Under the pieces are notes generated by a model that was given only the letters and a program-made list of their open reading frames with translations, was not told the origin of the DNA and did not search any database. DNA of 64,000 bases from Bdellovibrionales bacterium (lineage in GTDB: Bacteria; Bdellovibrionota; Bdellovibrionia; Bdellovibrionales; UBA1609), in the NCBI GenBank assembly GCA_016716765.1, contig JADJVA010000025.1, forward strand, positions 496,001-560,000, given 5' to 3'. This document shows positions 16,622 through 26,382 of the stretch, one piece after another; position 1 is the first letter of the stretch; each line of letters begins with the position of its first letter. Made by a program: the position numbers and the translations under genes.

Positions 16622-17947
16622 TTAATTGCTCCTTTTGATGAGGAGATCTTTGTTGAAGAGAATTTCTTGAAATTTTGATTTTGCAGTCGCTTTCACAGCC
16701 AAACTGCGGTTGGAATGGGACCCTTCTAAAATCATATAGTTTATTTTTAAATCAGCGCCCACCAATTGTCTGGCGTTAGGTGTGACTTGCCATCCCGAAG
16801 GATGAGTTTTTGCATGAACAGGGCTCGATGTCAGTTCATAGGTTCCATAACTGAGGTCTGGTGGCCCTATCTTGCTGATTTCTGTCAAATGCCGATCTCC
16901 CGACGCAAAGACCAGGGGCTGTTGAATCCCTTGGAGGAGCTTCAAGAAATGTTTGAAACTTTTTGCATGATTGCCCTCGAAGGATTCAAACCGATGGTAG
17001 CCGCCAAAAAATTGATCACCCATCAAGAGCCAAGAGGGTATTGCGTGAGATTTAAGACTTTGAAATAGCCAAGTTTCTTGTTTCTCTCCAAAATGGGCAA
17101 ATTTTCCGGAGTCACTGCCATTGGGTTCCCTTTCCGATCGGTTATCCAAAAAATAAAAACGCGCTTGGAAAGCATCAAATACAAAGGAATTAGCAGGTCC
17201 TCTGGTGAACACTCCTTTAGTTGGTTTTTGTGGATAAAAGGCTTGGAAGACTTCCATTGCCTCTCGACGATAAGGATTTGTTTTGTCTCCGTCATTCATT
17301 CCGTAATCGTGATCATCCCACTGTGCGAGAGTTGGGATGAGTTCATCAAGATAGAAAATGGCAAGTGTTCTCCTCGTTTGAACGTATCGATCCCATAGGC
17401 GGGATTTATCGACTGATTTTTCAAGCGGTCCCAGAATTGTCGTGGCATAAACGTTATCTCCAATCATGAAAAGGTATTCTGGTCTGTCCTTAGCGAGATC
17501 CTTCCAGATTTGCTCTTGGTCCTTCTCGAACCTATCGTTCATGCAAGATGTGATAGCCAATTTAAAAGTGCTTTTGTTGAGATTAACTTGAGCAATTTGC
17601 CTGCGATCCAACATTTGGCCCTTTGAATCCTTAATTTCGAGATAGGTCGGCTGTTTTCCCAATTTTGTCTCGATATGATCGACAACCCAAGGAGAACTTT
17701 CGAGCTCATAGGTAGTGGCCTGAAGGGCAGCAGAGAGCGAGGGGGAAAGAATGTCTGATGTCTGATGGTAAGTCAGCTTTTGTGATTTTTGCCGAAGCAC
17801 CGAGAGAATGGCGCCTTGATTCCAAGTCAGTCCCTGGAGGATGGAGAATCTGGACTCAATTGATTTTGGCTCTTGGGGGGGCCTTATGGATGAACACGAC
17901 AAGGAGATAAATAGGACCAATGTCGTGACAGTGAAATAATTCGGCAT
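16622..17947 (-). CDS. PhoD-like phosphatase/phosphodiesterase, exported
   Basis: 441 residues. The N-terminus is hydrophobic ending in 'LSCSS', a plausible but imperfect lipobox. PhoD-type metal motifs are visible: 'AITSCMND' (beta strand with Cys ligand), 'LFMIGDNVYA' (Asp), 'AQWDDHDYGMND' (Asp-Asp-His-Asp) and 'FASGDRHLTEISK' (His). 'WLLMGDQFFGG' is also characteristic. The family comprises alkaline phosphatase D and related phosphodiesterases, periplasmic or surface-attached, with Fe/Ca centres. The substrate is unknown. It converges on the XRE gene. Confidence 0.85.
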   Translation of the reverse strand: MPNYFTVTTLVLFISLSCSSIRPPQEPKSIESRFSILQGLTWNQGAILSVLRQKSQKLTYHQTSDILSPSLSAALQATTYELESSPWVVDHIETKLGKQPTYLEIKDSKGQMLDRRQIAQVNLNKSTFKLAITSCMNDRFEKDQEQIWKDLAKDRPEYLFMIGDNVYATTILGPLEKSVDKSRLWDRYVQTRRTLAIFYLDELIPTLAQWDDHDYGMNDGDKTNPYRREAMEVFQAFYPQKPTKGVFTRGPANSFVFDAFQARFYFLDNRSEREPNGSDSGKFAHFGEKQETWLFQSLKSHAIPSWLLMGDQFFGGYHRFESFEGNHAKSFKHFLKLLQGIQQPLVFASGDRHLTEISKIGPPDLSYGTYELTSSPVHAKTHPSGWQVTPNARQLVGADLKINYMILEGSHSNRSLAVKATAKSKFQEILFNKDLLIKRSN

Positions 17948-18179
17948 CTTGATCCTTCTCGCTTTGGTGGTTTATGTGAGTCGTCTATGGTTTTGCATCG
18001 ACAATATCTCCCAGTTTGGTGTGTTTGCCAAATGTTCTAGGAATGAAAATTTTCGCATTCTCAAAAAAATCACATTATGATGAACTGGAATATCGGATAA
18101 TAGAATATCGATTGAGGGAAGTTGATCAGACTATCATCAGACTGTCATTTTAGGAGTGTTTGAAAGGTTTGAGTGAAAT

Positions 18180-19091
18180 ATGCGGATCTTGTTATTGATG
18201 CTAGCGACTTTGATTTGGGGTTTTGGCTTTGTGGCGACAAAGTGGACTTTGCTCTTTTTTGATCCAACCTGGTCAAATTCATTGAGATTTGTACTGGCCG
18301 CGGGAATTGTTTTGCCGATTCTCATTTGGAAGAAGAGACTCAAGCTATCTTTGCCTGTCGGGGTGTGTTCTTTGCTGATGCTTGCGAGTTTGCAAATGCA
18401 AACGGTGGGAATTAATTCTACAACGATGACGAAAAGTAGTTTTTTCACTGCATTCTACGCCATTTTTACTCCTGTTCTCATGAAAATGATTTATAAACAG
18501 AAGTTCAGAATAGGGTATTGGATTTTACTCTTGCTTTCCTTGCTAGGAGTCGGATTTCTTTGTGAATTTAGTTTGGATGGCTTCAATTTGGGAGATGGAT
18601 TTATACTTGGAAGTGCCCTATTGTTTGCCCTTCACATTCTGGCCATAGACAAATGGGCCCAAGAAGAGCATCCCGTTTTGTTTAATTTTCAACAGATTCT
18701 GTATGTCGGTATCATGGGTCTCCCTTTTTCGTTTCTGAGTTCGGGAGTTCCTGATTTGAATTCTTTGTGGAGGTGGGACGCTTTGGTTCCGCCTGGCCCC
18801 ATCGCCGGACTTATTTTTTTAAGCTTATTTTCTAGTATTGGGGCTTTCAGTATTCAGGTTTACGCACAACAGACAACTCGGGCTCATGTCGTGAGCCTTA
18901 TCTTTTTGACTGAATCGGTATTTGGAGCTTTTTTTGGATTTTGGTTATATCAGGAAAGATTGAGTGTGATTGGGCTCGTCGGAGCCGGTCTGATCTTGAT
19001 GAGCGTTGCATTGGTCCCTTTGTTCACTCGATTTGAAAAAACAGACATCATGGCCCTTGGTCCTGAGGCTGAAAATTCTGAGGCTGTTTAA
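18180..19091 (+). CDS. EamA-type drug/metabolite transporter (DMT superfamily)
   Basis: 303 residues with about ten predicted membrane helices in two EamA repeats: 'LATLIWGFGFVATKWTLLFFDPTWSNSLRFVLAA' opens the first, 'LGDGFILGSALLFALHILAIDKWAQ' the second. The second ends with 'VSLIFLTESVFGAFFGFWLYQERLS', the conserved penultimate helix pair. It is probably a metabolite exporter in the inner membrane. It is monocistronic; the 232 bp upstream are AT-rich with no confident promoter. Confidence 0.9.
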   Translation: MRILLLMLATLIWGFGFVATKWTLLFFDPTWSNSLRFVLAAGIVLPILIWKKRLKLSLPVGVCSLLMLASLQMQTVGINSTTMTKSSFFTAFYAIFTPVLMKMIYKQKFRIGYWILLLLSLLGVGFLCEFSLDGFNLGDGFILGSALLFALHILAIDKWAQEEHPVLFNFQQILYVGIMGLPFSFLSSGVPDLNSLWRWDALVPPGPIAGLIFLSLFSSIGAFSIQVYAQQTTRAHVVSLIFLTESVFGAFFGFWLYQERLSVIGLVGAGLILMSVALVPLFTRFEKTDIMALGPEAENSEAV

Positions 19092-19224
19092 CGCAATGTG
19101 ATTTGAAAATCAGTTGAAAATGATCGAGTTTCAAGTCTGTTTTGATCCACTGCAAGATATCGGTTATCATACCCGGTAGTCGCTAGGTATTTTTGATGAG
19201 TTAATTCAAACAACGGAGGTCATA

Positions 19225-19512
19225 ATGATAAGGTCGGTTTTTGTAGGAGCATTGTTGATGGTGGGTTCTGTGGCGTTTGCGAAGGAGCCAGCAAAATTGG
19301 CTGTGTGCGCGGCTTGTCATGGCAAGAATGGAATGGGCACTCAGCCAAAATACCCTCATCTCGCAGGTCAGCAGAAGGTTTATATGGTGGCTCAATTGAA
19401 AGCCTTCAAAGCGGGTGAGCGTAAGAATCCTGAGATGCAACCCATGGCTGCGATGCTCAGTGATGCGGATATGGAAGAACTTTCTGCTTATTACTCAGGT
19501 CTAAAGAAATAG
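19225..19512 (+). CDS. Cytochrome c (c553/c4-like), single heme
   Basis: 95 residues with a Sec signal peptide (cleavage after 'SVAFA', about residue 19). The heme site is '[12 protein letters not shown]', and a distal Met is in '[26 protein letters not shown]'. The '...[24 protein letters not shown]' segment is typical of the c4/c553 family. It is a periplasmic electron carrier. ATG has GGAGG upstream and a strong terminator follows, so it is an independent transcription unit. Confidence 0.93.
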   Translation: MIRSVFVGALLMVGSVAFAKEPAKLAVCAACHGKNGMGTQPKYPHLAGQQKVYMVAQLKAFKAGERKNPEMQPMAAMLSDADMEELSAYYSGLKK

Positions 19513-19540
19513 GGCCAATCCCTCTCGGTTTTTGTTTTAA

Positions 19541-19567
19541 AAAGGGAGCCTTGAGCTCTCTTTTTTA
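19541..19567 (+). terminator. Rho-independent terminator after the cytochrome gene
   Basis: AAAGGGAGC (19541-19549), loop CTTGA, GCTCTCTTT: nine pairs with one G-U, followed by continuing T residues to about 19566. Confidence 0.8.
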
Positions 19568-19645
19568 TTTAGAGTGGGCAGACCTGTTTGATTTTCTCTC
19601 ACTTGAAGATGTACCAACAAGATACGAGTACCTAGGAATCACAAT

Positions 19646-20317
19646 ATGAAACATGAATTAGATATTCATCAAGAGGACCCTTGGAGATTATTTCAGCGTT
19701 GGTACAGCAATGCTTCGGGAAAGGGAGTGACTGGATTTTCCGATCGGGCCTTGTACCCGTTCAGGCTATTGATGAGAAAAACCTACCCTCCTTTTCAGCT
19801 GCATGGCGGAGATGCGATGGTGCTTTCGACAGCCTCAAGAGAGGGCCAGCCCTCGGCTCGTGTTGTGCTCTACAAAGGGATATGGGAAGAGGGAGTTCTT
19901 TTTTACACGAATTACAATAGTCGCAAAGCAAAGGAACTCATCGCGAACCCAATAGCCGCGCTGGTATTTCATTGGGCGCTCCCCGAGCGTCAGGTCAGAT
20001 TTGAGGGATCCATTGAAAAGGTCTCAAATGAAATCTCAGATCGTTATTGGGCTTCTCGCCCTCGCGGAAGTCAAATTGGAGGATGGGCCTCTGACCAGAG
20101 TGTGGCGATCGCCGATCGTGAGGAACTTCTCTTGAAAGTGAAGGCGATTGAGGAAAAGTTTCGAGGTCAGCCGGTGCCAAGGCCTCCTCACTGGGGCGGG
20201 TTTGCTTTAAAGGCCTCGTCAATCGAATTTTGGGAAGCCTGTCTTGCACGTCTTCATCGGAGAAGAAAATACGAAAAGAGGGATGGAGTTTGGGGGTCCT
20301 CTCTGTTGGCACCCTGA
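19646..20317 (+). CDS. pdxH: Pyridoxamine 5'-phosphate oxidase
   Basis: 223 residues. Family motifs are 'AMVLSTASREGQPSARVVLYKGI' (FMN binding), 'FYTNYNSRKAKEL', 'RQVRFEGSIEKVS', 'SRPRGSQIGGWASDQS', 'PRPPHWGGFALKASSIEFWE' and C-terminal 'ARLHRRRKYEKRDGVW', where the His-Arg segment binds the phosphate. It oxidises PNP/PMP to PLP using FMN and oxygen in the cytoplasm. AGGA lies eight bases before ATG. PLP enzymes at 40-42 kb would use the product. Confidence 0.97.
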   Translation: MKHELDIHQEDPWRLFQRWYSNASGKGVTGFSDRALYPFRLLMRKTYPPFQLHGGDAMVLSTASREGQPSARVVLYKGIWEEGVLFYTNYNSRKAKELIANPIAALVFHWALPERQVRFEGSIEKVSNEISDRYWASRPRGSQIGGWASDQSVAIADREELLLKVKAIEEKFRGQPVPRPPHWGGFALKASSIEFWEACLARLHRRRKYEKRDGVWGSSLLAP

Positions 20318-20376
20318 GATTTCAATCCGCCTCGATCGCTGGCTTGAGCCTATGTCTATTACCGTTTCATTTAGGC

Positions 20377-21696
20377 TTAGGTTTGAGTGTTCTTATTTTT
20401 TTGTATCTTTCGATCCATGATGAGCACCAATGTTCCATGACTGATCAAAGAGGCAACCATGAGGGGAAAAATGGCTTGGTGACGATCCGTCATTTCCATT
20501 ACGATGACCCAAGCAGTGAAGGGGGCTCGAACAATTGCACTTAAAAATGCCGACATCCCTACCAGGACAAGTAGTTCATGATTGGGATAGGAAGCAATTG
20601 TTGCGAGCATAGATCCAATAGCGGCTCCTAGACCTAAGGATGGAGCTAAAAAACCTCCGGCACATCCGCTTAAGTGCGAAATCACGGTTCCAAAAAATCG
20701 GGCAACGATAAGCTCCCAGGTTGCGTGTTTTCCTTTGATCAGCAAATCTTCAATAACTGAGATTCCTCCACCAATCGAACCAGAGTCAATAAAGATAGCA
20801 ATTGCAGCGACACAGACCCCAGTGACAATTGAAAACTTCAAGCGTGTATTGAGATAGTTTGGAAATTTTTCTCGCCAATTTATTTGAAGCATTTTGTGGA
20901 AAGGAACAGCTAAGAGGCCGCAGAATATTCCCAGGAGCATGGCCCAAGGAACTGAACTAAAGGGGACGTAGTCAATTTTTGGATAACCAAAATAAAGATA
21001 TTTTCCAGATAACCACTGAGCTGTCATGCCACCAACAATGGCTGATGAAATCACTACGGTCTTAAATTGGTGAAAATGCTGATGGGCCAGCTCTTCGAGA
21101 ACAAAAACAACTCCAGCCATAGGGGCGTTAAATGCTGCAGCGACACCTGCGGCTCCTCCCGCGACGATCCAGGAGCGGTGTTCAGTATATGGCCACAAAC
21201 GGTGAAATTGCCGCCCTATAAAATAAAATAGACAAGCCGACATGTGGATCATTGGACCTTCCCGGCCCAATGATCCAGCGCCCAGCACTCCTAACAGAGA
21301 GCTGATGGCTACAACTCCGGCGATTTTCATATTCAAATTTTTGTTAATTTCTAATTTCTGAGAAATGGGATTGAGATTGAGGACATGAATAACTCGCGGG
21401 ACTCCCGTGCCGCCAGCGGCTGGTCCAAATTTTTCAACGACCCAAGTCGCCAGAAAAAAGCAGACTGGAGACAAAATAAAGAGCCAAAAGGGATGAGTCT
21501 GAAAAATATTTTTGGAAATCTGAATGCACCATGCAAATGCTCCAGAATAGAGAACGGCAATGACACCGACAATGGCACCACCGGTCCAATAAGGAATACC
21601 CTGTAAATAGGGACGATGCTGGACAAGATGAACTAACAAATCTTTAAATTCTGAGAAATCAGGTAAATTTAGTCTTCTCTTGATTCGTAAAATCAC
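20377..21696 (-). CDS. ClC-family chloride channel/antiporter
   Basis: 439 residues with many membrane helices. 'GSLGREGPMIHMSA' carries the gating Glu of the GREGP motif; 'AAGGTGVPRVIHVL' replaces the usual GSGIP anion site; 'AAGVAAAFNAPMAGVVFVLEEL' and 'GGFLAPSLGLGAAIGSML' are the further signature loops. The Glu pair in 'VLEEL' sits near the proton-transfer region of exchangers, so H+/Cl- exchange is possible. GTG start has TAGGAG upstream. It converges on pdxH and is followed upstream by nrdJ on the same strand with a 114-bp gap. Confidence 0.92.
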   Translation of the reverse strand: MILRIKRRLNLPDFSEFKDLLVHLVQHRPYLQGIPYWTGGAIVGVIAVLYSGAFAWCIQISKNIFQTHPFWLFILSPVCFFLATWVVEKFGPAAGGTGVPRVIHVLNLNPISQKLEINKNLNMKIAGVVAISSLLGVLGAGSLGREGPMIHMSACLFYFIGRQFHRLWPYTEHRSWIVAGGAAGVAAAFNAPMAGVVFVLEELAHQHFHQFKTVVISSAIVGGMTAQWLSGKYLYFGYPKIDYVPFSSVPWAMLLGIFCGLLAVPFHKMLQINWREKFPNYLNTRLKFSIVTGVCVAAIAIFIDSGSIGGGISVIEDLLIKGKHATWELIVARFFGTVISHLSGCAGGFLAPSLGLGAAIGSMLATIASYPNHELLVLVGMSAFLSAIVRAPFTAWVIVMEMTDRHQAIFPLMVASLISHGTLVLIMDRKIQKNKNTQT

Positions 21697-21810
21697 GTCA
21701 CTCCTACGAATTTTGAATGAGATTAGAGAGCTTTTACATAATCACTTTTCTTCACCTTGCTCAGATAAATCTATTTTCTCCTCATCCTCAAGATGTTTTT
21801 TGTGATGGGA

Positions 21811-24800
21811 TCATGAACACCCAATCGAACTTCCACAATTCAAGCATCTGTAGCAGCTGCCATTTCTCACCGTGACATGTCCACAATCCGTACACATTGG
21901 AGCATCTCCCATCATTTGTGAAAGATGAGAATCCAAGTTATCTGGTGCACTCGCCGTACTTGCGACTGTTGAATGAGGTAAGGCTTCTGAATTCCTCATG
22001 ACAGCCTTTTCTGCCGAAAGAGACAGCTGTTGTCCTGACTGAATGGATTCGTGTTCGTTTGTGTTGACCATTTGGTTTTGATTGATCACTAAGTCTTCTA
22101 CGGCTGGCTTGACATGCACGAAATCAGTTTTTCCGAGATACTCCATGCCGATCACGCGGAACACATAGTCCAGAATGCTCGTCGCCTGCTTGATGTTTGG
22201 ATGGTCGACCATGCCCTGCGGTTCAAATCGCGTGAAAGTGAATTTATCGACATATTCTTCGAGCGGCACTCCATACTGAAGTCCTAGCGAACAGGATATG
22301 GCAAAACAGTTGAGTAGGCTGCGGAATGTGGCACCTTCTTTGTGCATATCAAAAAATACTTCACCCAAATCGCCATCATCATACTCGCCTGTGCGAATAT
22401 AAATCTGGTGTCCGCCGACTCGGCCTTCAACAGTTACACCTCGCCGCTTCTGCGGAAGCCGCCTTCGTCGTGGAGAAGCCATGCTGATTGCCGTTGCAAC
22501 TGCTTCTTGGAGGTCCTTTTCGGTGTAAATGGCCTTATCTGAGGATGTCTCCTCCTGTTTGCTTTGTAAGGGCTGACTGAGTTTTGAACCATCCCGATAA
22601 ACCGCTACGGCCTTTAATCCCATTTTCCAAGACTGTTCATAAATATCTTCGATCTCTTCAACCGTACATTCATGGGGGAGATTGACTGTTTTGGAGATGG
22701 CTCCACTGATGAAGGGTTGAACGGCCGCCATCATTCGCACGTGAGCCATTGGCTCAATAAAACGCTCTCCGCCTGGTCCACATTTGTTGGCGCAATCGAA
22801 GACAGCGAGATGTTCCTCTTTTAGCAAAGGGGCTCCCTCAAGTGTTTGCTGGCCACAAATGTGGGAGTTGGCTTCTCTTATCTGCTGTGGAGTGAACTTG
22901 AGTGCCTCAAGGACAGTTTGCTTGCCCTCACTCAACTGTTCCGACTTGATACCTAAACTTTTTATCCTCTCCTCTCCCAACACCCATGGGGAAATGGCCG
23001 CATGGAGGTCAAAGGAAGTTGGCAAGGCCTTGGTTATTTTATAAAGATCTTCATCCGTCAGGCCCTTTGCCTTCAGAGATTCAGTATTGATATGGGGAGA
23101 CCCATGGAGAGTCATATGGCCAATTGCATAAGCGACGATGGCTTCGACTTCGTCGAGCTTATAACCCAGAGCAGTAAGTGCACGAGGGACTGATTGGTTC
23201 ACAATCTTAAAGTATCCCCCCCCGGCGAGTTTTTTAAATTTCACTAGAGAAAAATCGGGTTCAACTCCTGTTGTGTCACAGTCCATTAAGAGACCAATTG
23301 TGCCCGTTGGTGCCAGAACAGTCGCCTGAGCATTGCGAAAGCCGTAAAGTCTTCCCAATTCGGCGGCATCGGTCCATGCTTCATGTGCCGCCTGTATAAG
23401 TCCCTTTGGGAGGGAGGATGAATCGATTTCGGCTACTTTTTCTCCGTGTTGACGGATCACCCGCAGCATGGATTCATCATTTTTCTCATACCCATTAAAG
23501 GCACCTTTGCTACCGGCAATGATAGCGCTGGTTTTGTAAGCTTCGCCTGTCATAATAGCAGTCAGGACTCCCGCCCAAGCTCTCCCTTTTGGACTGTCAT
23601 AGGGAAGTCCTTTAATCATGAGAAGAGTTCCCAAATTTGCATATCCGAGCCCCAAGGGTCGATAATCATGACTGTTCAGTGCGATTCTTTCTGTTGGATA
23701 GCTTGATAAATCGACAAGGATCTCCTGAGCCGTAAAAAGAACTCGAACGGCGTGTCGATAGGCTTCCAGATTAAATGAGCCATCAGGCGATAGAAATTTT
23801 TCCAAATTTAAGGAAGCGAGATTGCAGGCGGAGTCATCAAGAAACATATACTCCGAGCAAGGGTTGCTGCCGTTGATGCGATCTGTCTCTGGGCAAGTGT
23901 GCCACTTTTGGATCGTGGAATCAAATTGGACTCCTGGGTCAGCGCACTTCCAAGCGGCATATGCTATTTGTCTCCAGAGTTCACGCGCACGATAGGTGTT
24001 AATCGTTTCACCAGAGGTGCGAGCCGTTGTCTTCCAGGTATCATCCTTTTGAACTCTCTCTATAAATTGGTCTGGAATTCGAATGGAATTGTTAGAATTT
24101 TGTCCGGCCACAGTTTTATAGGCTTCTCCATTAAAATCGGAACTATAACCTCCGTCGACAAGAGTCTGAACTTTTCTTTCTTCATTGACCTTCCAATTGA
24201 TGAAGTCCTCAATTTCGGGATGGTCAATGTCGAGACACACCATCTTTGCGGCCCTACGAGTTGTCCCACCTGATTTTGTTGCGCCAGCTCCACGGTCAAG
24301 TACCTCAAGAAAGCTGATGAGTCCCGAGCTTAACCCTCCACCGGAGAGAGTTTCTTGACGGCCGCGTATCTTAGAGAAATTTGTTCCCGTGCCGGACCCA
24401 TATTTGAAAATGCGTGCTTCTTGTTTAGTTAAGTTGAAAATAGCCATCAAGTCGTCTTCTACGCTCTGGATAAAGCAAGCTGAACATTGGGGTCTTTCGT
24501 AGGAATTGGCAATCTCACTGATTCGTTCTGATTTAAAGTTGTAAGCGTAATTGCCACCTGATCCTGTGATGCCGTATTCATGATGAAGCCCGCAGTTGAA
24601 CCACACTGGGCTATTAAAAGCTCCAATCTGATTAAGAAGAATGAAAGCCAATTCCTTTTCAAATTGTTCTGCATCTGACTTGGACGCAAAATAACCACCA
24701 AAGTCTTCGCCGGAAGATCGAATTGTGTGAACGATACGATGGACCACCTGACGAATGGAGGTCTCGTGTCCAGTCCCTGGTACTCCCGCTTTGCGAAAAT

Positions 24801-25083
24801 ATTTACTGACGGCAACATCAGTAGCCAATTGCGACCAAGACTCAGGGACCTCAATATTTTCCATAGAAAAGACAGAGCCACCCTGAGCGTCCTTAATTTT
24901 GCTCGATCGTTTTGACCATTCAACCATATTGTAAGGATTTTGGTCATTGGGAACATAGTAGGCTTGAAAGGTCTGGCCACCCGTATTTACTTTTGTTCCC
25001 TCCCTTTTGGCTCGTGCTTCCTGTTTAAGAGCCATTTTGGGAGATTTCTTATTACTTCCTTCTTCCGTGAGAAGAGTATTCAT
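21811..25083 (-). CDS. nrdJ: Adenosylcobalamin-dependent (class II) ribonucleotide reductase
   Basis: 1090 residues, the long NrdJ type. The substrate loop and thiyl-radical site is 'NPCSEYMFLDDSACNLASLNL' (Asn-Cys-Glu triad, Cys near residue 409). Other motifs are 'GAFNSPVWFNCG', 'KYGSGTGTNFSKIRGR', 'VLAPTGTIGLLMDCDTTGVEPDFSLVKFKKLAGGG', and a zinc-ribbon/redox C-terminus 'MCTDCGHVTVRNGSCYRCLNCG'. It makes deoxyribonucleotides without oxygen dependence, using vitamin B12. ATG has AAAGGA upstream. The 120-165 bp upstream hold two NrdR boxes, so repression by NrdR is likely. No class I or III reductase is in the window. Confidence 0.97.
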   Translation of the reverse strand: MNTLLTEEGSNKKSPKMALKQEARAKREGTKVNTGGQTFQAYYVPNDQNPYNMVEWSKRSSKIKDAQGGSVFSMENIEVPESWSQLATDVAVSKYFRKAGVPGTGHETSIRQVVHRIVHTIRSSGEDFGGYFASKSDAEQFEKELAFILLNQIGAFNSPVWFNCGLHHEYGITGSGGNYAYNFKSERISEIANSYERPQCSACFIQSVEDDLMAIFNLTKQEARIFKYGSGTGTNFSKIRGRQETLSGGGLSSGLISFLEVLDRGAGATKSGGTTRRAAKMVCLDIDHPEIEDFINWKVNEERKVQTLVDGGYSSDFNGEAYKTVAGQNSNNSIRIPDQFIERVQKDDTWKTTARTSGETINTYRARELWRQIAYAAWKCADPGVQFDSTIQKWHTCPETDRINGSNPCSEYMFLDDSACNLASLNLEKFLSPDGSFNLEAYRHAVRVLFTAQEILVDLSSYPTERIALNSHDYRPLGLGYANLGTLLMIKGLPYDSPKGRAWAGVLTAIMTGEAYKTSAIIAGSKGAFNGYEKNDESMLRVIRQHGEKVAEIDSSSLPKGLIQAAHEAWTDAAELGRLYGFRNAQATVLAPTGTIGLLMDCDTTGVEPDFSLVKFKKLAGGGYFKIVNQSVPRALTALGYKLDEVEAIVAYAIGHMTLHGSPHINTESLKAKGLTDEDLYKITKALPTSFDLHAAISPWVLGEERIKSLGIKSEQLSEGKQTVLEALKFTPQQIREANSHICGQQTLEGAPLLKEEHLAVFDCANKCGPGGERFIEPMAHVRMMAAVQPFISGAISKTVNLPHECTVEEIEDIYEQSWKMGLKAVAVYRDGSKLSQPLQSKQEETSSDKAIYTEKDLQEAVATAISMASPRRRRLPQKRRGVTVEGRVGGHQIYIRTGEYDDGDLGEVFFDMHKEGATFRSLLNCFAISCSLGLQYGVPLEEYVDKFTFTRFEPQGMVDHPNIKQATSILDYVFRVIGMEYLGKTDFVHVKPAVEDLVINQNQMVNTNEHESIQSGQQLSLSAEKAVMRNSEALPHSTVASTASAPDNLDSHLSQMMGDAPMCTDCGHVTVRNGSCYRCLNCGSSIGCS

Positions 25084-25200
25084 AGGGATGTCCTTTCATT
25101 CGCTGGGAACTCTAAAATTTTGCCATCTTTAAACGAGGGGAAACCCCTCTTCATGTGCTCCAAAGAGAACACGCTGAAAAATGGCTGTCAATTAAAAGAA

Positions 25201-25248
25201 CCACTATATCTAGTGATGCAAGACATCTTAAAATACAATATGTTGTGT
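25201..25248 (-). promoter_or_regulatory. Paired NrdR boxes upstream of nrdJ
   Basis: Two 16-bp near-palindromes, CCACTATATCTAGTGA (25201-25216) and ATACAATATGTTGTGT (25233-25248). Against the NrdR consensus acaCwATATaTwGtgt they match at about 13 and 14 of 16 positions. Their starts are 32 bp apart, three helical turns, the phasing typical of NrdR operators. They lie 118-165 bp before the nrdJ start. The remaining 354-bp gap to the next gene contains no other gene. Confidence 0.75.
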
Positions 25249-25384
25249 AATCAAAGCCAGTGGCGGTCTTTAGACGAAAGCCTAGAATCGACACAAAAAA
25301 ATAAAATTTTAGGCCAAAGCGTTAGGTGCGGGGAATAAGTAATCTGTTGCCAGTGTGTCAGTGGCGAGTGGATTTTTGCGCATA

Positions 25385-25414
25385 TTGACATTAATCTTTG
25401 TGCAGGGGTCTAAT
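25385..25414 (+). promoter_or_regulatory. Candidate sigma-70 promoter for the membrane protein at 25438
   Basis: TTGACA (25385-25390), 18-bp spacer, TCTAAT (25409-25414), ending 23 bp before the ATG. Confidence 0.45.
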
Positions 25415-25437
25415 CATCAAAAGGTAGGTGAAGGAGC

Positions 25438-26382
25438 ATGGTCACGAGAGCAGTCCGTCCAGCTGATATTCGGTTGTGGTTAGCGAAAAGCTGGCGTGTC
25501 TACAAGAAAAGGCCATTTTATTTGTGGGTTGCTTTCGTCCTCTTTGCACTCGTGACAATTTTCCCCTCTTTTATGTCTCCCTTTGGGCGGATATTCGCTG
25601 GATTCTTGCTGCCACTTTTGGTGGGTGGCGCCTTTATTTTTGTCCATCGAGTCATACGATTCAAGCAAGCCACTTATGATGACCTTTTCTTTCCGTTTCA
25701 TGAGACCCGCCTGGGAATGCGCCTGATGCCCGTTTCATTTGTCAGTCTCATTTTTTGGACGGCCATTGGGGCGATCGAATTTATGAATCGCCAGGCATCT
25801 GCATATCATCTGAATAATCAGGTAGGGAGAGCGATTTATCTCGCTTCTGTCGCTCTGAACACAGTTTTCTTATTAGGAGTCACACCTATATTGATTTTCT
25901 CTTCGCTCAACATTATTCAAGCCACCGCCCTCGCCTTTCGTGCGATGAGGCAAAATTTTTTAGTTTTTGCCTTCACTTGGGGCGGGGGCCTATTGAGTTA
26001 CTATCTCTCTCAGGAATGGATTCTTCCATTTATTCCTGTGGGAGCTTTTCTCATGGTCTTTTGGTACATTAGTTTTGATGGATGTTTTATGATCATGGAG
26101 AATCCTCTTCGGCACTTAGCAAAGCCACAGGTTCGCAGGGCGAATCCACAGGAATCGGTGAAGAATTCAGTGAGCCCTTCAAGAGATTCAGTTGAGCTGC
26201 CTGACCAACAAGGGACAAAGAAAGAACCGAGTCGGCAGAGTCTGGATTACTATGATGATAGGTACAAGGCCTATGACGAAGGACCGGCGCCCCTGGAAGA
26301 GGAGCCATTTGATGACGATCTGACCGAAGAAATTGGCGAAATCACTGAAACGAAAACTGACACAAAGCGCAGACGCGTTTAA
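25438..26382 (+). CDS. Multi-pass membrane protein with acidic disordered tail
   Basis: 314 residues. Five or six membrane helices occupy about residues 25-215, starting with 'SWRVYKKRPFYLWVAFVLFALVTIFPSFM', an opening seen in several unassigned bacterial membrane proteins. The last 95 or so residues are hydrophilic and low-complexity (EEEPFDDDLTEEIGEITE), ending in KRRRV. I do not recognise the family. Its TAA shares the palindrome TTAA with the stop of the convergent typA gene. Confidence 0.75.
   Translation: MVTRAVRPADIRLWLAKSWRVYKKRPFYLWVAFVLFALVTIFPSFMSPFGRIFAGFLLPLLVGGAFIFVHRVIRFKQATYDDLFFPFHETRLGMRLMPVSFVSLIFWTAIGAIEFMNRQASAYHLNNQVGRAIYLASVALNTVFLLGVTPILIFSSLNIIQATALAFRAMRQNFLVFAFTWGGGLLSYYLSQEWILPFIPVGAFLMVFWYISFDGCFMIMENPLRHLAKPQVRRANPQESVKNSVSPSRDSVELPDQQGTKKEPSRQSLDYYDDRYKAYDEGPAPLEEEPFDDDLTEEIGEITETKTDTKRRRV

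Noticed and set aside
22205..22225. GGTTCAAATC tRNA T-loop-like sequence (also near 34030)
   Set aside because: Both lie inside confident protein genes and have no matching acceptor or anticodon arms.
25084..25437. Cobalamin riboswitch before nrdJ
   Set aside because: No B12-box-like conserved core seen; the region is explained better by NrdR boxes.
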